Shown: one piece after another, positions 32,563 to 44,125 of the stretch
Layout of the letters: each line of letters starts with the position of its first letter
Position numbering within the stretch: position 1 is the first letter of the stretch
Source of the DNA: Ctenosaura bakeri
Lineage: Eukaryota; Chordata; Lepidosauria; Squamata; Iguanidae
Assembly (NCBI GenBank): GCA_948474755.1
Contig: CAOLHI010000919.1
Span: 248,001 to 312,000 of the forward strand
Direction of reading: 5' to 3'
Length of the DNA: 64,000 nt
Program-made: the position numbers and the translations under genes
Notes under the pieces: generated by a model
Told to the model about the DNA's origin: nothing
The model's input: only the letters and a program-made list of their open reading frames with translations
Database searches by the model: none

Positions 32563-33029
32563 GGCCCTTTCCACATGTGGGGGGAGGGAATGCCCAAAAC
32601 GGAGTTTACTGGCTTTGTTTTCTGGCCAGTCGAGTCCATCGCCACGAGAAGCGGTGCAAGTTCACTGCTCCGCAGTCCTCCGGTGTCCCAAATGGCGGCT
32701 TCCGGTTGGTGGAGACTCTCCAACAACCGGAGAAGCTCACCAGCCGAAAGCCCACCCCCGGAAGGTCTGCAGGCACGCACTTGCGTGCACCTGCAAATCT
32801 GCTCCAGAGCTGGGCGACGGAACCACATGGCTTCGCTCGCTCCGTGCTTTTTAAAAACCTCAAAAAAGAGGTTTTTAAAAACCATGCTGTGAGACCAGTT
32901 CTGGTCGTGCAGAACCGGACTGAGGTCTGGATCTACAGAATGTAGTCCACCCCAGTCCACTCTACGGTGCAGAAGACCTCCGTTGGAGGTCGCTCTGCAC
33001 CATTTTAAATTCCCAGTGAGGAAATGGCC
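32563..33029. mobile_element. GGCC-ended MITE, family Y (CpG-rich)
   Basis: Left end 'ggccctttccacatg', right end 'gaggaaatggcc'. Flanks 'aca' on both sides match, but both lie in CA-rich text, so the duplication is weaker evidence than elsewhere. The 467-bp core is GC-rich and has a strong internal hairpin with 'tttttaaaaacctc' arms around 32850-32883. Open frames up to 167 residues on opposite strands have no recognised domain. Confidence 0.75.
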
Positions 33030-33344
33030 ACACACACACACAAACACACCCCAGGAAAGAAAATGGGAGTGTGACTGATTTCCTTCTTAGGCCAGCCCTG
33101 CAGTTCCTAGCCTTATAGGTGTCACAGTCACCTTGTCCTCCAATCCCTTTTTAAAATCCCTTCTTGGATCTGGAGTCCTAAGCCTTCAGGTGACCTCACT
33201 GTGGAATTATTAGGTAGGTATTAGATTTGATTTCTTTACAGTAATTGTGACTCACTTTTATTTCAAGGTAAATGATGCTGTCCAGAGCCAGTTATGCAAA
33301 ATAACCAGTCATTTAACTTTATTTAAGAACCACAGAATGATTGT
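33030..33344. other. No feature recognised
   Basis: A short CA run at 33030-33050, then plain sequence up to the L2 fragment. Confidence 0.4.
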
Positions 33345-33835
33345 TCTCGGGTTCCAGGTCTTAATTTAAAGCCCTGTGTGATTTGGGTCCAAGTTACCTG
33401 CAGGATTGCCTCCTCCCACACAATCTGCCCCGTACACCCAGGTCCTCTGGGGGCCATTTCCTTAAACTGGCCAAGGCTAGATTGGCAACCGCCACCCAGA
33501 GGACCTTTTCGTTGGCCGCCCCTAGACTACAGAATGATCTGGTGGAGAAGATTCAACAGCAAAATATGCTGTCCAAATTTTAAAAAAGTACTAAAGACCT
33601 ATTTCTTCCAACAGGCCTAGCCAATCAATTTTTAATTGTGCTTTTAACTGAACTTTTAATTATGATATTTTTATTATAGTATATTTGTATTTTAAATGAT
33701 TTGTCTATTTTAACTATGCTTTGTTTTTAGTTGTATCCATGCTGTACCCTGTCTTGAGCCTTGGGGAGAGGCAGGTAACAAAACCTATTATTACTACTAC
33801 TATTATTATTATCATCATTATTATTATTATTTCCA
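33345..33835 (+). mobile_element. L2-type LINE 3' end
   Basis: The plus frame (33383-33620 with frame changes) reads 'LQDCLLPHNLPRTPRSSGGH', 'TFSLAAPRLQNDLVEKI' and 'KVLKTYFFQQA'. This is the conserved C-terminus of L2 ORF2. It is followed by the L2 tail 'taccctgtcttgagcc' and a TAT/TTA microsatellite (33789-33832). Confidence 0.85.
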
Positions 33836-33839
33836 GCAT

Positions 33840-34307
33840 CCTGCCTTTCACTGGAGTCCATCCCTTTCCTATCTCTGTGCTCCCCACACCTGTGTATCCA
33901 GGAGTTGTCAGGAAACATTTTACCAAAATCTCTTTGAAGCTCTTCAACTGAACGATAGTATCTCAGGGAGAATCTGCAAAACTCCAAGTACCACTAATTT
34001 ATGAACTTACTAAAAGTGACGAAAACGTTGTACCTGGACATACAAGCCCTTCCAAGCGGGGACAAAGAGGTTGGATGACTATCTCTCAAGCCTGCTTTAG
34101 TTGTAGATTGCTCACGTTCGCATGGAGTAAGATCAGATGATCATGTGCAGTTTGGTAGATGTAATCACTTCAGAATGGGCTATCATGCTTTCCAGATGCT
34201 GTCCAGGAGAAAAGCTATAGCCATTTGTTGATTTCTACGGATAGTCAGTGGGAGTACTGGCAAAGTTCTAGCTTCAGAATGAAACTGAACATAGTTGATG
34301 TGACTTT
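33840..34307. other. No feature recognised
   Basis: Plain sequence between the L2 tail and a family Z element. Confidence 0.4.
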
Positions 34308-35157
34308 GGCCATTTCTGCATGAAAGGGGAGGAGCGGTTCACTGCGTGTCAAGAGCGGTGTTTTTATACTCCGATTTGGAAACTGAATTCAGAAATTCAG
34401 AAACTGTGCTGTCTGCATCCCCCCTCCATTTACATCATATTACCGTGGAGAACAGCAGTGGCTGCATCTGCAACAGCAAGTCCCTGGCCACCCCCATTCC
34501 CTTCCCTCAGCCTGCCCCGCCATTGCTGATTGGTCTGTTTTTTAAAAGACACACACATTTTTGACACATTTCTGTGTTGCTACGTTTGTATGTATTTTTA
34601 TTTATTATTTATTTATTTGTATCCTGCCTCTCCATATGGATCGAGGCGGTGAACAACTTACAAATAGCATGTATTTCAAAACATTTCTATACATGCCCCC
34701 AACAAGCTGGGTACTCATGTAGGAATGTATGTTTGTTGATACTTGGGAAAAACACGTTTTAACAGTCCATTACCAGATCTACTTTTCTTCCCGCTATCCC
34801 TTTAACACAGGAAGACAATAATGACGGCAGCCTGACCTTTGATGGGCAGAGAGAGAGAGGGACGGAAATGTCGGAAGGGACAGCCTGGGAATGCCCACAG
34901 CCGGCCACTTCTGCAATGTGAGTCAATGCTACGCTTTTGCATGCAGGCAAACACTGAAGCAGAACCAGCTTGGGAGATTTACATAGGAGTTTTTCCAGTT
35001 TTTACATGCAACGGCTTCTCATTGCAGTTAACCATTCTAGGAGGTGAAATCATGCAGAACCACGAGGAAAACTATGATGCTAAAACAGTACAACGTGCAG
35101 AACGAAGGGTAAGAATTTGACGCTGTTACGATGTATCGACCTTGTACGGAAATGGTC
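34308..35157. mobile_element. GGCC-ended MITE, family Z
   Basis: Left end 'ggccatttctgcatg', right end 'gtacggaaatggtc'. Exact flanks 'ttt' at 34305-34307 and 35158-35160. Aligned with 54355-55073 it has the same order of words ('caagagcggtgttttta', 'gattggtct', 'acaggaagacaataatg', 'ggccacttctgcaatgtg'). It is longer because of the insert at 34588-34718. Confidence 0.88.
34588..34718 (-). mobile_element. LINE-like tail inserted in family Z
   Basis: A block starting with (TTTA) units and 'tatcctgcctctcc', then 'gaggcggtgaacaac', is missing from the second family Z copy. This shows it as an insertion or a retained segment. Confidence 0.5.
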
Positions 35158-35160
35158 TTT

Positions 35161-36309
35161 GTCTGAACTTCTAGCCGTGAACTTTAATGGGACATGAGAA
35201 CCTGAATAACCTTTAAACAGCTGCTCAAAACTTCACTAAACTAAGAATTCCCTTCCGCAACAAGCCTAAATAAAGGGGAAAAAAGACAAATTCCTTCACC
35301 AGAATCTACAGAAATATACAATAAATATTCTGATATAATGGTTAAACTACTAGCTGCAGACAGAAACACGTGAGCAGGAAAACCCTGAAGAATCAAAAAG
35401 ATTAGAGGAGCTAAATCAGAGTTGGAATAATATTTTTATATGGTTAACAACAAATTTCAACTAGACATTAGAAGAGAAAAGAAAGATCTTAAAAGCATAA
35501 CCTTTATTATTTCAATTGGAACCTGTAAAACTTCGAATGCATGTTACCATCAATATATTTATTTTACGATTCCAGATTAAAAATAATTTGATAGGAGATG
35601 GTACATTGTGAAATTTGTTTGAAATATTTGTGGCAATTCAATAGTAGGGTATTTATTTTTTTAAAAGTTATTGGCAATCTGGGTCTGTTCCTGAAGAATC
35701 TACCCCCTCCCCCTCCCCAAAAAAAGCTACTGATCCACTTTTTGGCCTCCTTCCTTCCTCTGCTTCTCTCTCTCTCTCTCTCTGCTCCTATGCCAGCCTC
35801 CCCTATTCAAGGGGAGAGAAGGAAAGGGGGAGATCTATGACCAACTCTTTAAATCTGAGCCATGTGGGTCATGGAAGCATAGTGGGCCGGGTGGGGGCCT
35901 TTCCGGTATCCAGCAGCTGCTGGGATATCAGAGTCGAGGGTCTGATTTCTGCCCCCATGAAAAGCTCCATTGTCTCCAGCACAGCCTGTGAAATATCTGC
36001 TTTCTGAGTGACATTGAGGGGAAGAGCAGCTGGGTGAATGGACGAGCAGGTCTCACACTGGGGGCAGGACGGAAAGGTGCACGTGAGTCCAAGGAAAACC
36101 CTCTGCTTCCCAAGGAAGGGCTCTTTGCTGGGAAAGGGGGAGGGAGCACAGGATTGCCTCATCGTAGCCAAGCCAGATTGGTACTAGAAGGATTTTGCTT
36201 CATGAAATGTGAAAGAAGCAATTGCTCAACCACCGTTTCACAGGAGCTTTGTAGTCCCATCCAGTCTTAATAGCAAAAGCACCTGTCCTATTGACAGAAG
36301 GGGTGAAGA
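35161..36309. other. No gene seen; CT microsatellite at 35764-35783
   Basis: AT-rich to 35700, then GC-richer. The only clear feature is a (CT)n run of about ten units. Confidence 0.45.
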
Positions 36310-36505
36310 CAGCTATCAATGCAATTGTTGCTGCTATGTGCCTTCAAGCAGTTTCTAACTTACGGTGATCATGGGGTCTTCTGGGGGCTGAGAGTGTGTG
36401 ACACACCCAAGAGCACCCAGTGGGTTTCCATGACCAAGAGAGGAACCAAACCCTGGTTCTAGGGTCATAGTCCAATGTCCAATCCCTTATGCCACTCTGG
36501 CTCTC
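36310..36505 (-). mobile_element. Sauria-type SINE
   Basis: The tail complement 'tatgtgccttcaagcag', the centre 'ctgagagtgtgtgacac' and the B-box side 'ggaaccaaaccctggtt' occur in order. It ends at 'tatgccactctggctctc', the head complement. Confidence 0.88.
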
Positions 36506-36518
36506 AAAGAATATATTA

Positions 36519-36902
36519 CAGTCATCCCTCTACATTCACTAGGGTTAGGGACACAGGACCCCTGTGAAAGTGAAAAGAATGTGAATAACTCTAGGCCCTC
36601 CAAACCATATTTAACACACAAAAAAGTATGATCACCATATTCAACCCAGCGTGGATTCCTTTGAGGCTTCAAGGTTCCTTCACAAGGCAGAAGTGGGGGC
36701 TGGTGGGGCTTACTCCCACCCCCACTGCTGCCCCACACCATTTTTAAGAGAGACTTACAAAGTCTCATTTGCAGTTTCTCAGTCTCATGAGGCTTGCAGT
36801 CCCTATTAAAAATGGCATAGGGAGGCAGCAGAGGTGACACCAACTAATCTGTGAATAATCAAATCTGCAAAAGTGAAGCCCACAAATGTGGAGGGCTGAC
36901 TG
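36519..36902. mobile_element. Tc1/mariner (pogo/Tigger)-like MITE, family T
   Basis: Left end 'cagtcatccctctacattc', right end 'aatgtggagggctgactg', inverted copies, flanked by TA on both sides (36517-36518 and 36903-36904). The core has 'ggcttcaagg' and 'catttttaagag' text shared with 46615-47002. No transposase is seen. Family inferred from TA duplication and end sequence. Confidence 0.8.
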
Positions 36903-36924
36903 TAGTGTAAAGTAACTTATTGGT

Positions 36925-37076
36925 AGAGAGCCAGCATGATGTAATGGTTTTGAGCATTGATCTACAACCCCAGAGATCAGGGTTCAGTTCCCAACTCAGC
37001 CATAGAAACCCAATGGGTGATCTTGGGCATGTCACACACTCTCAGCCCAGAAAACCCCATGATAGGTTTGCCTTAG
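36925..37076 (+). mobile_element. Sauria-type SINE, 3' truncated
   Basis: The head is 'gagccagcatgatgtaatgg', the B box 'gggttcagttcccaac', then 'gtgatcttgggcatgtcac' and the partial tail 'gataggtttgccttag'. Confidence 0.88.
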
Positions 37077-37483
37077 CACATTTTCAAGGCAATTGAAAAC
37101 GTGGGATGACAGAGAATTACCGTAATCAGTTCTCTCCCTGCCAACTGGGCCAGCTGAAAGTAATGAGAGAGATGGAAGAGAGATGTTGTAGTGGGGAGCC
37201 ATGGGGTTTCCTGCCAAAAGGCTTTCTGCCCTAGTATCTTCTAAACCAAGAATGGCACTGGTTCAGCATTGATGCATGTGAGCACACACGTGTCCACTTA
37301 TAGAATTACAGTTATAGGCAAGCAGCCCTTGCAGCAGCAGCAGCAGCAAATAAATAAAACAGACCTTGGTGATTCCTCTGTATGAGCTATGATGGCCCTG
37401 CCCATTCAAAGGCTGTGAGTCTGCTCCTCCATTATCTGCCAGCTATCAGCTCCCAGCCCCAGTCCCATCTGCCAGCTCCAATT
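37077..37483. other. No gene seen; short (CAG)n at 37331-37348
   Basis: Plain sequence with one small trinucleotide run followed by (AAAT) units. Confidence 0.4.
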
Positions 37484-38116
37484 GTTGTTAATTACTGTCA
37501 AGTTAGCTTTAATTTATGGCAACCCTATGAATGAGAGATCTCCAAGACACGCTGTTGCCAATGGATCTGCTCAGGCCCTGCAGACTTGGCCTTGGCTTCC
37601 TTGAATCCACCTGTAATGCAGTCTTCCTCCTTTCTTATTGCCTCCCCTTTTACTGAGCATTATTATCTTTTCTCTAGTTGTGTCATCTCATGATATGTCC
37701 AACTTATGACAGCCTCTATTTGGTCATCTTTCGCTAGAAGAGTCACACCTGATTTGCCCTAGGACTCATTTGTGTTTTTAGCTGTCCAGGGTATCATAGA
37801 ACTCTTCTCCAGCTCTACATTTCAAAGAAGTTGATTCTCTTTGGTTCAGCTTTCTTCACTTTTCAGCTTTGCCAGTCATATGTAGAAACTGGAAATACTA
37901 TGACATGGACGATCCTAACTTTGATATTCAATGATAGACCTTTACATGCAAGGATCTTATCCAGTGCCGTCATAGCTGCCCTTCCATTTCCTGCTTCTCT
38001 TCTGTTTCTTGACTGCAGTCTCCATTTTGTTTTATGTACAGAAAGGCTTTGGCTGCTGTAAAGTCTTCATCATCCACTTTAAAGTTACATAAATCATCTA
38101 TGATCATTATTTTTGG
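37484..38116 (-). mobile_element. RTE/BovB LINE, 3' part
   Basis: The complement reads through the post-palm block near 37938-38095 ('tcttgactgcagtctcc' equals 'GDCSQE'-type text). It then goes on to the 3' region with 'ccacctgtaatgcagtcttc', as at 1840. Frames are broken. Confidence 0.7.
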
Positions 38117-38978
38117 TTTCTTAATGTTCAGCTGTAATGTTGCTTTTGAACTTTCAGTTCCATCAGCAATCTAGCTTTCTGTGTCTTCTGTATCTGTACT
38201 TCCTATGGGATTGTTCCAGCCTCCTCCCTAGTTTTTATTTGGAAAGCTCCCACCTATGACCAAATGAGAGGTGAGAAACAGAGAAACCAGGCCCTCAGGT
38301 CCATCAGGGATTTAAAAAAAAGACAAATTTCCATCCACATTTTTTTTCTCCTTAATGCCCCCATATGACTCTAGGGAGCATGGAAGCTATTTCCATCATG
38401 TTTGGAAGCCCGGGGATCATATTAGCCCCCAGAAAACCTTGGAGGGCTGCACCCCCACAGACACACACTGCACTTACTCCTCCCCTCCCAAAAAAAATCA
38501 AATTTTTGCCACCAAATGCCCTCTAGGATGTGTGGAAGAGGCTTCCACCAAGTTTTGGAGAGGTCCCTGAGCCAATGTCGGCCCTGCAGAGGCCTTTTTG
38601 AAACTGGAGATGAACATGACTAGATTCGTATTGTTCTAGAAAGGCCTCTCTTGCACCTACAATGTGTTGGAAAGGCCCCAAAACATGGCAAAAAATACCC
38701 CCGTGTCCTCTAGTGCAGCTTCCTAGCCTTCCACAGTCACCTACTCCGACATATATACATGCATATATGCATACATAGATAAAGAGTTTTGTGCATGGAA
38801 CTCAAAAGTAAGTCCCGCTTTGTTCAAGGGGGCTAACAGTCCTGTGAGTGTACAAGGATTGCAGCCTATAGCACAAATGGCTTTTACAATGAATAACTTC
38901 TTTCCCCTTTCTCCTTACTATTTTTTAAACACCTGAAATCTCTGGGGCTGCATTGTATTTCCAAAGTGTGGGATACCT
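38117..38978. other. No feature recognised
   Basis: Contains A and C runs and a 'tatatacatgcatatatgc' alternating tract near 38750. 38311-38720 has the feel of an old repeat but no ends are found. Confidence 0.35.
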
Positions 38979-39208
38979 AGTTCTGTTGTGTACCTTCAAG
39001 TCATTTCCAATGCATGGTGAGCCTAAAGTTCTCCTGAGGTTTTCTTGTCAAGATTTCCTCAGAGGGATTTGCTGTTGCCATCCTCTGAGGCTCAGAGAGT
39101 GTGACTTGCCCATTTTCACCCAGCGGGTTTCCATGGCTGAGCAGGGATTCAAATTCTGGTCTCTAGAACTGTAGTCCAGTGCTCAAACCACTATGCTATG
39201 CTGACTCC
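38979..39208 (-). mobile_element. Sauria-type SINE, near full length
   Basis: From 'ttgtgtaccttcaagtcatt' through 'tttcttgtcaagatttcctc', 'gaggctcagagagtgtgac' and 'gggattcaaattctgg' to 'accactatgctatgctgac'. All blocks are in order. Confidence 0.92.
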
Positions 39209-39659
39209 TTACAGCTCAGTTATCGATGCCTTCTTCAAACCCACCCTCTCCAATTTGCTACTGAGCTTAGATCACCCCCTGCTGCCTTCATATTGGCACC
39301 TGGATCTTAAGTACCCAGGCTACTTTGGGCAAGTATTATCTTGGCCAGGCTGGCTCTAGGTGTGGCATTGTGCTCTGACTGGCTCTCATGGCCAGAATTC
39401 TATTGGGGTGCTGCACTGCCATAGCTACACTGATGGAGGTGGAGGTGGTGGCACGAGGATAAAGGCCACTGGCCATGAAGGAAAGAAGGCATTGGAAAAA
39501 TAGGCTGCTAGGATAGACTGGCAGATTTGTCTGACTTACCTCAGGACCCTGAACAATGTCCAATTGCTAGCATAAGATGCCAACATGATTACAGAGTAAA
39601 TATCCAGAAAGCATTGGTTATGTATTATATTGGCTTTGTTTGCTGCCAGTGTATACTTA
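39209..39659. other. No feature recognised
   Basis: Plain sequence, with (GTGG)-rich words near 39437-39452. Confidence 0.4.
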
Positions 39660-39861
39660 CATCTGTTGTTGTTGTTGTTGTTGTTCTGTGCCTTCAAGTC
39701 ATTTCTGACTTACAGCAACTCTGACATGAACCTATCATTGGGTCTTCTGGGGCTGAGAGTGTGTGACATACCCAAGGACACCCATTGGGCTTCCTTGGCT
39801 GAGTGGAGAATCGAACTCTCTCCAGGGTTGTAGTTCAACACTCAAACCACCATGCTGGCTC
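39660..39861 (-). mobile_element. Sauria-type SINE
   Basis: A (GTT)n run marks its complemented tail, then 'gccttcaagtcatttctgac', 'gctgagagtgtgtgacata' and 'ccaccatgctggctc' at the head. It abuts a CR1 end at 39864. Confidence 0.9.
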
Positions 39862-39863
39862 TT

Positions 39864-40800
39864 AGAATCATAGAATCATGGAGTTGGAAGAAACCACAGG
39901 GCCATCCAGTTGAACCTCCTGCTATGCAGGAACATCCATCAAAACACTCCTGAGAGGTGGCCATCCAGCCTCTGTTTGAAAACCTCCAAAGAAGGAGACT
40001 CCATTACACTCCATTGAGGTGGCATGTTCCACTGCCGGATAGCTCTGACCGTCAGGCAGTTCTTCCTGAGGTTCAGCTGGAATCTCCTTTCCTGCAGCTT
40101 GAATCCATTGCTCTTTGTTCTAGTCTCTGGAGCAGCGGGAAACAAGTCCACTCCCTCCTCGATATGACATCCCTTCAAATATATAAACATGGTTATCATG
40201 TCCCCTCTTAACCTTTTCTTCTGCAGACTAAACATACCCAGCTCTCTAAGCCCCTCCTCATAGGGCTTCATAGCTTCCAGGCTCTTCACCATCTTGGTCA
40301 CCCTCCTCTAGACATGTTCCAGCCTGTCGATATCCTTCTTAAATTGCGGTGCCCAGAACTGTTCACAGTATCCCAGATGAGGTCTGACCAAAGCAGAATA
40401 GTGTGGTACCATTACCTCCCTCGATCTAGACACCATACTCCTATTGATGCAACCAAGAATGTTGTTGGCTTTCTCGGCTGCTGCATTACACTGCTGGCTC
40501 ATGTTCAGCTTGTGGTCCACCAAGACTCCTAGATCCCTTTCACATGTACTGTTATCCAACCAGATGTCTCCTATCCTATGTTTTTATGCATTCCATTTTT
40601 TTCTGCCTAAGTGTAGGACCTTACATTTCTCTCTGTTGAAATTCATTTTGTTAGCTTTGGCCCAGCTTTCCAATCTGTTAAACTCATTTTGAATTTTGAT
40701 CCTGTCCTGTCATGTATTAGCAACCCACAATTTGGTGTCATCTGCAAACTTGATCAGTGTGCCCTCTATTCCTTCATCCAATTCATTGATGAAGATGTCC
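39864..40800 (-). mobile_element. CR1 LINE, 5'-truncated, about 0.9 kb
   Basis: It opens 'agaatcatagaatcatgg' and keeps the C-terminal region of ORF2. The minus frames give '[19 protein letters not shown]' and 'MVRPHLGYC'-like text ('[18 protein letters not shown]'). It ends in the region just after the catalytic 'ADDTK' box ('tgtcatctgcaaacttgatc'). Confidence 0.93.
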
Positions 40801-41098
40801 TCTCTTGCAGCTCTTGTTTTTTTTCTCTGTGCTATCATGCTCAATGCTTTCTGAGTTTACTTTCCAAAAACTTGTAAAATATTACTCACCAACCCTTGTG
40901 GTATTTACAAGAGAGGAGAGCAGGTGGAGAAGTAAATATAGTTAACTGGCACTGGTAACCCCTTGACTCCACCCTGGTGACTTTATCCTCTGCTCGACAA
41001 GTTCCACTAGACACCAGCCTTCACATAAACAAGTAAATGTAGTTGGTAATATTGTTCATTTCTTCAAATGAATAATGAAACAAATGGAGCCTTTAACA

Positions 41099-41455
41099 CA
41101 GGCTTCCCCCACTTATCTGACAGGCTGGGGACTGGAGCACTGTCAGAAAACAGAACTGGTTGAAAAGTGGAACCCATGTACTGTCCTATAGGAAGCATGA
41201 AGGAGTTATGGAGGCTCACTTGGGACCGACCACGTGTGCGCTGCTTGCAAAGTCTCTCAAGTGGCTTGCTTCTCGACCCCCCAGCTTGCTTTGCAAGCAG
41301 AGCATGGTCAGTCTGTCCCAAGCAAGCCTCCATAGGCAAGAAGAACGAATGAAAAAGTGGAACCCTGACTGAATTGGTGGAACTTGTTCTTAATTTGGAA
41401 GTGTAAAAATAGCAAGTCACCAGATAACCGGGTGTCAAAAGGTGGGGGCTTTCTG
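41099..41455. mobile_element. Tc1/mariner-like MITE, family C
   Basis: Left end 'caggcttcccccacttat', right end 'aggtgggggctttctg', then TA. The left flank is 'ca'. Homologous along its length to the better-flanked copy at 61633-61996 ('cacgtgtgcgctgcttgc'). Confidence 0.7.
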
Positions 41456-41457
41456 TA

Positions 41458-42142
41458 ATGAAAATAACTTACTTATTAAAACAAACATGCACACTCCAAC
41501 CTGCTTGCTTAACCCTCCTATCAAAATCAACCTTTTCGTGTTGGCATTCCCAGGGTCCTTCTATTTTCCTGTGCTTTCTGAAACACAGCAGTGGGGAACC
41601 AGCTATTACTCATACATTCAGCAGGTAGGCAAAACAAGGCAGAAGGTGGATAGGGAATAAAACTGCTGAGTGAGCAATTTTCTTCATTCCCCCCCCACCT
41701 CCACTTCAGAACACTTCAAAGGTTTCCTTTCAATTGTCTTGGGTTATGATGAGCTCAGGGCAAACTTAATTAACATAACGAGTGGCAATGAAGCTGCTTA
41801 ATTGATTGGCACGCTGGTGCCCCCGCATTTCTTTACGGAAATGGGCAAGGTGCAGCAATTATAGAAAAAAGGCACTGTACCACAGTATCTAACCTGAGCA
41901 GGAGCCAAACAATCAAAGCCTTTCATTATTCAACCTGCCCAGCTCTGGTGTGGCCATACATGGCTACGAACACATACTCAACAAGGCTCCCTATTTACCA
42001 AAAAGCCTTGTAAAAGAATTCCTGTGTATGAAATTGTGATAACTCCTTGGCTTTAAGGATGCATGCTGGGGGAGATGGGGAGTAGCATTTCTCTCTTTCT
42101 TTCCTGATTTTCTTTTTCCTTCCTTCCTTCCTTACTTCCATC
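41458..42142. other. No feature recognised
   Basis: C run near 41690 and (TTCC) units near 42118-42133. Otherwise plain. Confidence 0.4.
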
Positions 42143-42145
42143 CTA

Positions 42146-42305
42146 GGCCATTTCCACACTAGCCTGTTATAGTGCAATTATTCCACTTTCAATACCCTAT
42201 GGAATCCTGGGGTTTGAGACCCCTCCCTAAATTGCAAACCCCAGGATACCATAGGATGTTGAAAGTGGAATAATCGTGCTATAACAGGCAAGTGCAGAAA
42301 TGGCC
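42146..42305. mobile_element. GGCC-ended MITE, family A
   Basis: Left end 'ggccatttccacac', right end 'gtgcagaaatggcc', with exact flanks 'cta' at 42143-42145 and 42306-42308. The arms are complementary. Confidence 0.9.
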
Positions 42306-42517
42306 CTACTCTTCCATGTCCATTAGCTCCTTTCCTAAAGAAGTCTGCACCAGAAATAAGGCTGATTAATTTCATTCCACACGAATCATTCACATATAAC
42401 CCAACCACAATGGTCTAGTGACATGTATTTTTAAACTCCATTATCATACTTTAAGAAACCATCAATAAATATTAATGCTATCTAGAAATAAAAAGTAATA
42501 ATATATTATCAGTAATA

Positions 42518-42590
42518 TAGTTCACCCTCCACATTTACTGGGGTTAGGACTGCAGGACCCCATGAAGGTGGAAAAATCACAAATATCAAA

Positions 42591-42626
<36 letters not shown>

Positions 42627-43033
42627 GGAAAGGGGGTTGAGGTATAGTGGAGGAAACGAGCACCTGGGGTCCAAGCTAGGTCAGGGAAAGGAGAGGGAAA
42701 GTGGGTGGGTCGGCATAGTGTACCTAGACTTCCTCTCTCACACCCATCTCCTTCCTTAGGTATGGGGGAGGCATCAGGAGAGGGTTTGTGGTCCCCCATA
42801 CTAAGGAAGGAGATTGGGCTGTGAGCCTTCCCTAGCTGACCTGTCAGTGGCTGGTGAATGAGAAGGAAGACCTGTGGAAGGAAGACAAGGTCTGTGCAGC
42901 CTGATTGGAGCTGCCAAGAGGAAAGGTTCTCCTGGAAAGGAAGCACTTGAGGTGGGAAAGGAGTAGGAGTTAGAGAAACTAGCAAATAAACCAATCTGTG
43001 AAAGTTAAATCCACAGAAGTGGAGGGCTGACTG
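42518..43033. mobile_element. Tc1/mariner-like MITE, family T, with GT microsatellite
   Basis: The left end is decayed ('tagttcaccctccacattt'); the right end is 'agtggagggctgactg'. A (GT)n tract of about 16 units at 42591-42624 has grown near the left end. Confidence 0.65.
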
Positions 43034-43079
43034 CATATTAGGCTTAGTATTCTCCATAAATATGGATGTCCTCCATAAA

Positions 43080-43400
43080 TACTACACTTTCCAACATTTC
43101 ACAGATGAGAACCAGGACACATGTGGTGAGGGAACTTCAGAGTGTGGTCAAGATGGCAAAAGGTATTAATGATCTAGAACACAGAAGCCAGTGAACAAAA
43201 AAGCATTGGCAGATCCACTTAATGTCTTGGTTTGGCAGGTCCCAGTTAGTCCTCTACTGTCCCACTTTCTCAGCCCCTTTTAAAATGTCCCAGTTTCTCA
43301 TTCATCCTCCCACTTTCCCCCTCTGTGTTCAGTTCACATCAGTAGCTGCCTACTGAGTTCAAAGTGTAGAAGTAGTTTGCCCTCAGTTAACTCAGCAGGT
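43080..43400. repeat. R3 repeat, two halves in opposite orientation
   Basis: 43085-43160 carries the plus-strand 5' part ('ttccaacatttcacagatg', 'cagagtgtggtcaag'). 43238-43395 carries the minus-strand 3' part ('gtcctctactgtcccac', 'tttgccctcagttaact'). Confidence 0.55.
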
Positions 43401-43468
43401 GGGAGTGGAAAATGGAGTCTTGCTCTTCCTAAATGCGTATGTAAATTCCAGGGTTTTTCTACTTACTA

Positions 43469-43993
43469 CAGTAGCCACTCCACATTCACAAGGGTTTGGC
43501 GCACAGAACTCTTGTGAAAGTGGAAAACCACAAATAACTGCCCACGACGATTCCCCTCCCATTCCTCTCCAGAGCTTTCCTCCCTCCCGTTTCTCTGCAT
43601 CTGGTCCTGGCATTCCTGGGGAAGAAAAAGGACAAGCTAAAAAGCTTTCCAGTACTTTCCCCTCAGGCAGAGAAGAGGGGAGTTCTGGGGTTCTAACTAC
43701 TTCCAGTCGCCATCATGAAAAAGGGAAGGTAGGCGCAAAGAGAGCATCTGACCAATCAGCAGGCATTACATAGCAGAGTGTGCAGCAACATGGTAGAGAG
43801 GCCATGCCTTCAGTAGTGTGAGGGAGCTTTGCTCACCCAAAAAGAAAAACCGTCCATTTTAAACATAAGCCTTGCAAGCCTTGGGTGAGGAATGCAAAGG
43901 AATGGGGGGAGGAAAATAGGAGGGAGGCAAGCACATGTATTGCGAATAATCAAATTTGCAGAGGTCAGACCTGTGAATGTGGAGGGAGGACTG
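43469..43993. mobile_element. Tc1/mariner-like MITE, family T
   Basis: Left end 'cagtagccactccacattc', right end 'gaatgtggagggaggactg', flanked by TA at 43467-43468 and 43994-43995. The core differs from 36519 except near the ends. Confidence 0.75.
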
Positions 43994-44069
43994 TACCATA
44001 GTTTTGCGCATTGATAACTTTTGCTTCTTATTACCTGGCCATTTTTTTTTTTTTTACCACATCGTGATG

Positions 44070-44125
44070 TGTGTTGGCCACACAAGTTGCAGTTTTCATC
44101 TATGAAACATTGTACAGTAAGATAA
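44070..44125 (-). repeat. R3 repeat terminal fragment
   Basis: 'ggccacacaagttgcagttt' then 'catctatgaaacattgta' is the complement of the R3 5' end. Confidence 0.4.

Noticed and set aside
32544..33047. A 167-residue minus-strand frame with two overlapping plus-strand frames
   Set aside because: It crosses both borders of the family Y element and begins in a CA microsatellite. There is no family match or splice-site context.
38311..38720. A further transposon family with runs such as 'gccccca'
   Set aside because: No terminal repeats, target duplication or second copy could be found in the window.
42509..43057. A 182-residue minus-strand frame
   Set aside because: It reads through a GT microsatellite as a Thr-His repeat and across both ends of a family T element.
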